IMG/VR virus record: IMGVR_UViG_3300031659_000055 | Coordinates: 1-29,723 of that record | Length of the DNA stretch: 29,723 bases | Direction: 5' to 3' (one strand) | Source of the DNA: a virus | In this document: positions 28,201-29,723 of the stretch, piece by piece | Numbering within the stretch: the stretch's first letter is position 1 | Layout: each line of letters starts with the position of its first letter | Made by a program: the position numbers and the translations under genes | Notes under the pieces: model-generated | Databases searched by the model: none | The model's input: only the letters and a program-made list of their open reading frames with translations | What the model was told of the DNA's origin: nothing

Positions 28201-29723
28201 ACTTTAGATTACTTTAGTTGGAAGGCTATCTTTATGCACGCTCCAGGAGAATCATTCAAAATATCTAGAGCTCAGATAGTTAAAGGTGGAGTGAAGATGA
28301 TTTCTTCTCAAGGACATAGCAAGCAAGTTATGACTGGAGCTGAAAGAATTAAAGCTTACAAGGCTATACAAGATAGAGCTCAAGAATTATGGGACAACAA
28401 GAAGGATGATAACGATAATGATATAAATGTAATCTCTCCAGTTAATGAGGTTATGGCTTTAGAATCTGAAGAGGCTGTTAACAGATATACACATAAGCGT
28501 TCTATGACTTCTGGTTACTTAGCTACCCATAACATACATCAAGCTTTAAATACTTATGTAAGAGACTTTATGTTCTTGCATGGTAATATGTTCTATGACC
28601 CTAAAGCTAAAGTTTGGAATACTCTTTCGTGGGCTGGAGACGATAAAGCTTTAGAGCACTCTTATATAAGCGACGAAAAAGTTACTGATTCTAGATATTC
28701 TGGATTAAAGCATATAAGGTCAAACGAAGGAGATGCAAGTCTTAAAGATTATAAGTTAGCGTTCTCAGGATTTAATGATAAGACTGCAGAAATAGATGCA
28801 GCAATGTCAAGCCTTGGAGATAATCATATAAATGCTAGGAAGTTTTTACAGAAAGTTGTCAAGGAAGGATTCTTACTTAAAGAAAAGAGTCTTACTGTGA
28901 GTGATAAGACTATAAGGGTGTTGAACAGACAACCAGAGAAAGTTTTAGCTAACTTCTTCACTCAATGGACTATGTATATCGCATTAGGATTTAACATTCC
29001 TGCTGCAAAAGGTAACGTGTTGATTGGTAAGTATAACGCTTATAGACAAGCTGGTGGTAAAGCCTTAATAAAAGGTGAGGCTAGATACTGGGGATTAAGT
29101 AGCGATAAGATTTACGACAACCCTGCTAGGCTTAAAGCCCGTAAGATGATTGACGAACTAGGTATACTTACATATCGTGCTGAGGAATTAGCCGAAGGTT
29201 TAGGTGCAAGTTCTTTAAGCTCTCTTATCTTCTACCCTATGGTAGCTGCAGAGAACTGGATACAACAAGCACAATTCTTAGGTCAATTAACTCAGAAACA
29301 ATGGGATGGTTACTTCATAGACAAGAACGGAGACCTTAAATTTAATGGAGCAGAAGAAGACAGACTAACTCAACAGGATGTAGCTGACTTAGAAAGGAAG
29401 GTAATTGATGTACAAGGTAGAGGATATTCTGAAACTGATGTACGTTACATACAATTGTTCTCTCTTGGTACAATGGCTATGCAATTCAAGAGATGGTTTC
29501 CAACTTTCTTAGCTGATAGATTTAAAAACGAAGACGTAGATGACTTAGGTAATTTACGTATGGGCTCAGTAATAGGAGCTAGAAAGTTTATAAGCAGAAT
29601 GCATAAGGAAGGGAAGTTGTGGAAGTTTAGCGAGTTCAAGAAAGAACTTGATGAGAACTTCAAGCCACACGAACGTGAGGCTGTGATGAGAGTATTCTAT
29701 GGGACTAACGGTATTATGGTTGC
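16264..29723 (+). CDS. Giant virion RNA polymerase polyprotein, 3' end missing
   Basis: One open frame runs from ATG 16264 through the window edge without a stop: 4486 full codons and unfinished. Visible parts in order: an acidic N-terminus; hydrophobic helical segments (about residues 180-205, 239-265, 290-313) that may touch membranes; coiled-coil and a Lys/Glu-rich linker (about 770-822); a PSBD-like segment (827-866); a zincin motif HENFH (1001-1005) with Glu1039/1040 as possible third ligand; a long unassigned stretch; the polymerase core with TRIP (Arg2624) and ADLDGD (Asp2662, 2664, 2666); a GMIGI-like helix segment after it (VPMIGIIASQNLMYNY); a small GGGSAVIR/GIVTK block (3443-3476); and a C-terminal region with MQFKRWFPTFLADRF. 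The DxDGD motif with the upstream RxP block is that of crAss-like virion RNA polymerases (Cellulophaga phage phi14:2 gp66), which enter the host with the DNA and transcribe early genes. Here many parts that are often separate genes are fused. Upstream gap is 8 bases. Confidence 0.88.
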   Translation, partial: MEEKKLAPTIQPSNDFWSIDVPEEGVQQYDSSLDSSFNEPSSSEGLDVPDTSIPVYRRNLNLEAPAMEDATTAWRQPEQPKVEIDEDMNWFEMAGKSFVVGLGDMVDSFGDIADFMGGSTSSEISQQVYGTDTSKPISDSLHGFADYLQSYGDDVPGLADLENITWDDLSDIDFWGTGVARMLPFALSLMIPATGAAKLAGMATKGRKFTKAAAAIAKGSKSIGITKYADPLVARGLITAGISTVSAGATANLIEGAALAGQTLNEGVKQGLTEAEAMNAASLVYRDNLASMGADIVQYGLFMGQMGIGKGAISSAQKLGAKFAGTSTAKAVAGVAGKAAAKSGVSALKAPGMSDVIRSSFKAIGMGAVHGITDGVVEQFQEVFQDWSVQRRIAEAKGEGDEFPGYLDFFLADEQRPTRVLSFATSLLMSGASNTIRTATENRTTLQTAIDERNESHEMLQIFEKDLDKGVYTVKRKVNVTNEDGTVSQKEVVEELSAEEASNWGRDAAAHTMILNAVKQGDEQVILDFFQSKLDSGNISEEQHSSYKGTFDEIKTAMEGKPTNTLDNKGKTELVYNSWLHSTSKVQLNKQKEALQAKIDEIQAQVDDGPLTQKSADQEIAGLKELSKSSLQAQEEIVTATESRVNEIYSEAKDRKDEETWNKDTGKKLEGIVEKELKGEDLTAEEQALTTSDDKAKGFYSEKKLEGQKANALKAAKKKAGRKFKGYKANAASSKDGTYVYTKRNEKDNTLSVITVSPDGSVEMKTDTIDENLSEIDKKAKEKSEAKTEKERVLREEKEKARDEKDTKEEKKKNITEKNSQFKGKVISPSALALANKLDIDLEESGLIGKGKGKNGRLTKADIENYKPEVKAEEKVEEKGKETIPKYLTGSNIKATAKLALDAVTGVLGAFFNKERAVRIVDKVEAALHKRKIRRAYMMGKGSQRTLANLYAKKSADGLISVQFLDEIYSRGDEGAAYAMGLGVFINPDAATDSAEEAIFHENFHIFRMLYGHLKEVKDMMRAIVGQPVYKTTRLEYQEELLYFFLDKEGNKNTMTQEEALEYLKLKQENASQQEMFSVITSVEKYALENKKDITEELRKEFYESSLNILTQAGFVELKDRAQVHIQDEALAKLGGLYGSVNQDLFISGQNKTEYNSRLKAWKEKIKDSVTEEEAESAFEAVSKGLYKAKGKQSLEEKFKNVKKLIADNEAKYGAYTVKTQQALKKKLLKKSRVIDDVKYLLNDMEGAAHKRALEFVESELDVLLEIDKKENFTVSQLSKYIQEKLLLGESINKSYIDLSSEILSDYWGTKDYKEVRKIITNNEGTIKALIRNQHLTGLTAEASKVLSKRLDESDNAYLKALEAKFSKAQKEVLSTDNDGNKIMIDADDIFSAMIDDNPQQLSDKLYSILEFHLQVVSHTYKRDVIIGKDKLLSYIKNFTEGRTKEEFITDAHGLIDALRIQEEGKSWTWMENNDEHVARFLTTLIEQYELMPKTAVPYTKKGAAMTFGSVLGGLHLQMNSMTTEKGLFLTADGYAPALSRQDVDRVQSALRDAVMFGSEFLNKKQTGNVPLGLLTENVNATPTNVRQAGMLSQLRKRILYTRNLARLVYTPNHVYKKGERDKDLLHFINAFFLPFGTNESGVTFKFNELALDEFRIHDEETDKNLTLREYFEGDRLKAIYNQSISFDLNESVKNSNVTLEELTSKANSDVFMPFFIANITSKIGGAKIQDGVRIDKEIMSQIRDDFDKQIKEAYNSMEKFPTDKEGQVEYVQELPESGLTNSPKGREFQRNGRVTRQIKLTELKTDKQKEDFAKRNGLMSFSTSGIQPGERVWEREIVKEWKTSERGSIAMYTVMDEDGGKNNSSSLNDLQGHKKLSQAVIATFNSEHNEGYMSTILTPEGKTLNLNTRKYFLEYNADSLRDFMKKDKGMPFAELFSYEAYQNPYAMRALENDYKLEFLSLLGDSVSELDRQNISSVGITEGDINEINRALKSGSKEYNQVVRDYSDKSRRYYAKATVIPADNQYNLEGGIAFFLENAVNNPYDFTKEQLTVIDKHLKLVVDITATKSQKDLALKEVKKEYVMAVTTKLQAKMDEVVDYHNAKTREIIANHNSDNDFDLFKVTSQATIDSLLSEGYTIKNSDTQKSKVKGELNLLGKLAFQQTIDGKIQYLNNVETHVAMMDKLGRSPLDAVASMNYFTNKFWLQDLNANTMEEQNFSMKNKRSTGLIAPHDSSYSGNRVETIIFDDQDLDFENESQKVQIYNYETKQLEYVKLTPKLADSASYITQEEATRLEGNHGGLSDVKGSFKLVGYGRNVDNKRIASHTGQKSNQFYFKGHTIVLNNKVRGPLRGVYKSLKAREKFYSTEGLKNHRVLSYADSGVKKFNIKGVNTFSLEELNSKEFDLNGRLDKWGYDEVNNLRGFDGRFFGVQNELDKEATSATVAKQGISNMNVFADHWDTNVQGLSQKVMNAYALALDLQYEEEIASLTYEELAKQDMESSSMPPVQAVMFQEGNDSLPTIRARVLELANSKLRKKGFKLRTEGTLSLQESDIIQGFEISGEGKLVETSSALKPISVSGTEGNLKVSHAEASISQHMAKMLGITKEDVAKAKASGKEILFLATRIPASSAGSTVVLRVAAISDKQGNTIAVNSKTSSIMGADLDGDMLHINMVETGKDLTDLQKAKNDVIQSIIDLYSEPSVVNMLIQEIEIDSTTKSSNLALFGNEEGSTEVNNDLGLLGTNNLYETTKGNVPMIGIIASQNLMYNYISQGNPELMFDSTAISFQMETGKPLTTLDNVVGKDGTGTYYEVCKYLNLVLDDGKNNNRANFQFIKETAGQFIMMMKYGVKPAEISTSIRDMNWAALKGLNSKEIYDMAIDASSILAMEYSSVEDEMPGLNEVIHDVFSRGGKLKFNIPEIVAEAKFERTGEENPDSMVGNKAILLYYVTSQIGQDLKDLSLFVGLDKKFTANPLDNLIQHQAALEALKVQPSIDERLRAKNPLYKRQLEANQKLIQKAIDESTELSNGYAEGLLGDYNFEEVTGTAGVLGVEMIKNKDGDDVPLGIFNKNSNGLVNDSELIGQLTKALTLSRALIHAGYDVSNKILQLGGMFEDEMGLTYEEFAALPTNAGKLVHLTTAAGNVAKAFQNDNSNNQNKWLGNEGILKLISTKGYIKEKGKTQIAGYVKFDIDVAKLQRELEFTEHVDVYRKDFVKLPEALQKFLVFNDLLSTGWGSKNPGKSMIPYMSAKYSSQINTWFSDINDSSVSNFTDDMAIMKEKLSHIMNFTGDNELDNRRIALVLQIGLNGPNATVTINTKTGEPTIKNKHNGGLFSVRTSKIGANPLNQVSEIVFDKQATAEYREVNPSETFPFQYGKGIPYFNQFPELSMLNTMEALTKVKHAENGVSVHEVITPSVTSDTNTKTSINRERWTKDSPKVNPGTAYVFAENINSIGSSRVGGGSAVIRNNPNAIGIVTKKYYTYKEDRTNDNKEQWDANFQDTDSDFELFARTNMKQFSELEKFDSKIFPDGFANSLAAIPNSFALWLQKELKSRFDLVTEVNSKGTGLISKSVQQTNDNKGPKKKFLKIASHSRNHFGDTGVAYTKKEYASKVLPKGQTMDKLSEEMLEDFNLRFKVYKASVKRAAEINKEISKELDDTIYRLDHKNKEASKIALDKKFQNVRDIYANLRDSIDKGTVVIGKESYKLDSMAFDTLLRLAQYNFGNHIAEKQITDWEYAHGKKFVETVINDQHKHSKDISTLTLWMSPGDFGKTKPAVAYINKNIKMTHMKYTRNISLVAKEMNDKLDSLFKHKFGSDLVAKGVKAWMAYMPIGTMGYSEKLFENFYQSHTGLEKITDKKGKVSYRDRSNLELHPELFNKSGKHGNTISLKREGKKYASLHESEREYIEMYVKYTNFYRELIVAKGLYKTTKGANYVANINSSTWETYHRRGLFGMYYQMFKGDEMFSDVMIKGVNPITGEPATLDYFSWKAIFMHAPGESFKISRAQIVKGGVKMISSQGHSKQVMTGAERIKAYKAIQDRAQELWDNKKDDNDNDINVISPVNEVMALESEEAVNRYTHKRSMTSGYLATHNIHQALNTYVRDFMFLHGNMFYDPKAKVWNTLSWAGDDKALEHSYISDEKVTDSRYSGLKHIRSNEGDASLKDYKLAFSGFNDKTAEIDAAMSSLGDNHINARKFLQKVVKEGFLLKEKSLTVSDKTIRVLNRQPEKVLANFFTQWTMYIALGFNIPAAKGNVLIGKYNAYRQAGGKALIKGEARYWGLSSDKIYDNPARLKARKMIDELGILTYRAEELAEGLGASSLSSLIFYPMVAAENWIQQAQFLGQLTQKQWDGYFIDKNGDLKFNGAEEDRLTQQDVADLERKVIDVQGRGYSETDVRYIQLFSLGTMAMQFKRWFPTFLADRFKNEDVDDLGNLRMGSVIGARKFISRMHKEGKLWKFSEFKKELDENFKPHEREAVMRVFYGTNGIMV
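18742..18861 (+). other. PSBD-like (E3-binding-domain-like) segment in the giant protein
   Basis: Residues 827-866 read ISPSALALANKLDIDLEES, then a Gly/Lys turn (GLIGKGKGKNGRLT), then KADIENY. This is the pattern of the peripheral-subunit-binding domain of 2-oxoacid dehydrogenase E2 proteins: SP-S/A-A-x-x-L-A-x-x-x-x-I-D-L, G-x-G-x-x-G-R-(I/L)-T-K-x-D-(I/V). It is flanked on both sides by Lys/Glu-rich linker, as a free-standing small domain would be. Related tiny folds in nucleoid proteins bind DNA, so either protein or nucleic-acid binding is possible. Confidence 0.6.
19243..19392 (+). other. Zincin-like metallopeptidase motif in the giant protein
   Basis: The segment EEAIFHENFHIFRML carries HExxH at residues 1001-1005 (His1001, Glu1002, His1005), preceded by an acidic/small residue helix start and followed 34 residues later by a Glu pair in YQEELLYFF (1039-1040) that could supply the third zinc ligand. 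Large polyvalent phage proteins are known to contain such zincin domains. If active it may cut the giant protein itself or neighbours. Confidence 0.62.
24124..24279 (+). other. RNA polymerase catalytic core motif (RxP ... DxDGD)
   Basis: FLATRIPASSAGSTVVLRV (Arg2624 in TRIP) is followed about 38 residues later by IMGADLDGDMLHINM, with Asp2662, Asp2664 and Asp2666 as the metal-binding triad. The same order (R-x-P, hydrophobic strand, N/G-A-D-x-D-G-D) is found in the beta-prime subunit of cellular RNA polymerases and in the two-barrel polymerases of crAss-like phages and eukaryotic RNAi polymerases. The common middle residue Phe is Leu here. Confidence 0.85.
26590..26691 (+). other. YVFAEN / GGGSAVIR / GIVTK motif block in the giant protein
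   Basis: Residues 3443-3476 read VFAENINSIGSSRV, then GGGSAVIRNNPNAIGIVTKK. From memory this resembles a small uncharacterised domain of phage and mobile-element proteins with the pattern VFGDN, G-x-G-G-x-A-x-I-R, PNA-x-GI-x-TK. The function of that domain is unknown to me; the compact pattern of Gly, Arg and Asn suggests a nucleotide- or phosphate-binding site. Confidence 0.45.

Overview
The window is a late structural (virion morphogenesis) block of a tailed phage, most likely a crAss-like phage (order Crassvirales) infecting a member of the Bacteroidota. All genes lie on the + strand and are packed with gaps of at most 79 bases, many overlapping or abutting. The main reasons for the placement are the gene order (scaffold-like, HK97-fold capsid protein, decoration protein, several small ring/connector proteins, a giant muzzle/tail-tube-stabilising protein, cargo proteins, then a gigantic RNA-polymerase-type protein), the sequence style of these proteins, low GC, and starts preceded by A-rich stretches instead of Shine-Dalgarno sequences. 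The exact host and habitat cannot be read from the sequence.

Layout: 1-930 is the 3' part of an acidic scaffold-like gene. 974-2422 encodes the major capsid protein and 2453-2896 a small beta-rich capsid surface protein; an intrinsic terminator with a perfect UUCG tetraloop (2922-2949) closes this module. 2974-3651 is an unrecognised structural-type gene. 3657-6024 holds four small genes that look like the head-tail connector/ring set; a long 18-bp hairpin (4300-4338) sits between the first two. 6027-10775 is the 1582-aa muzzle-type protein, carrying a transplanted-looking beta module. 10772-16255 holds three internal virion (cargo) type proteins, one of which begins with a glucosaminidase domain and probably has a second lysozyme-like domain.

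From 16264 to the window edge one uninterrupted reading frame runs for 4486 codons and continues outside. It has hydrophobic N-terminal segments, a charged linker, a segment resembling the peripheral-subunit-binding domain of 2-oxoacid dehydrogenase E2 proteins, an HExxH zincin-like metallopeptidase motif, the DxDGD catalytic motif of the crAss-like virion RNA polymerase with its upstream RxP block, and a further small motif block near residue 3450. In relatives these are spread over several proteins; here they appear in one polypeptide, which suggests a polyprotein that is ejected with the genome and perhaps processed.

How they work together (inference from relatives): the scaffold and capsid proteins build the head; ring proteins and the muzzle form the short tail; cargo proteins and the giant polymerase are stored in the virion, open the cell wall on infection and start early transcription. 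No RNA genes, CRISPR arrays, insertion sequences or minus-strand genes were seen, and there is no gene-free stretch over 300 bases.
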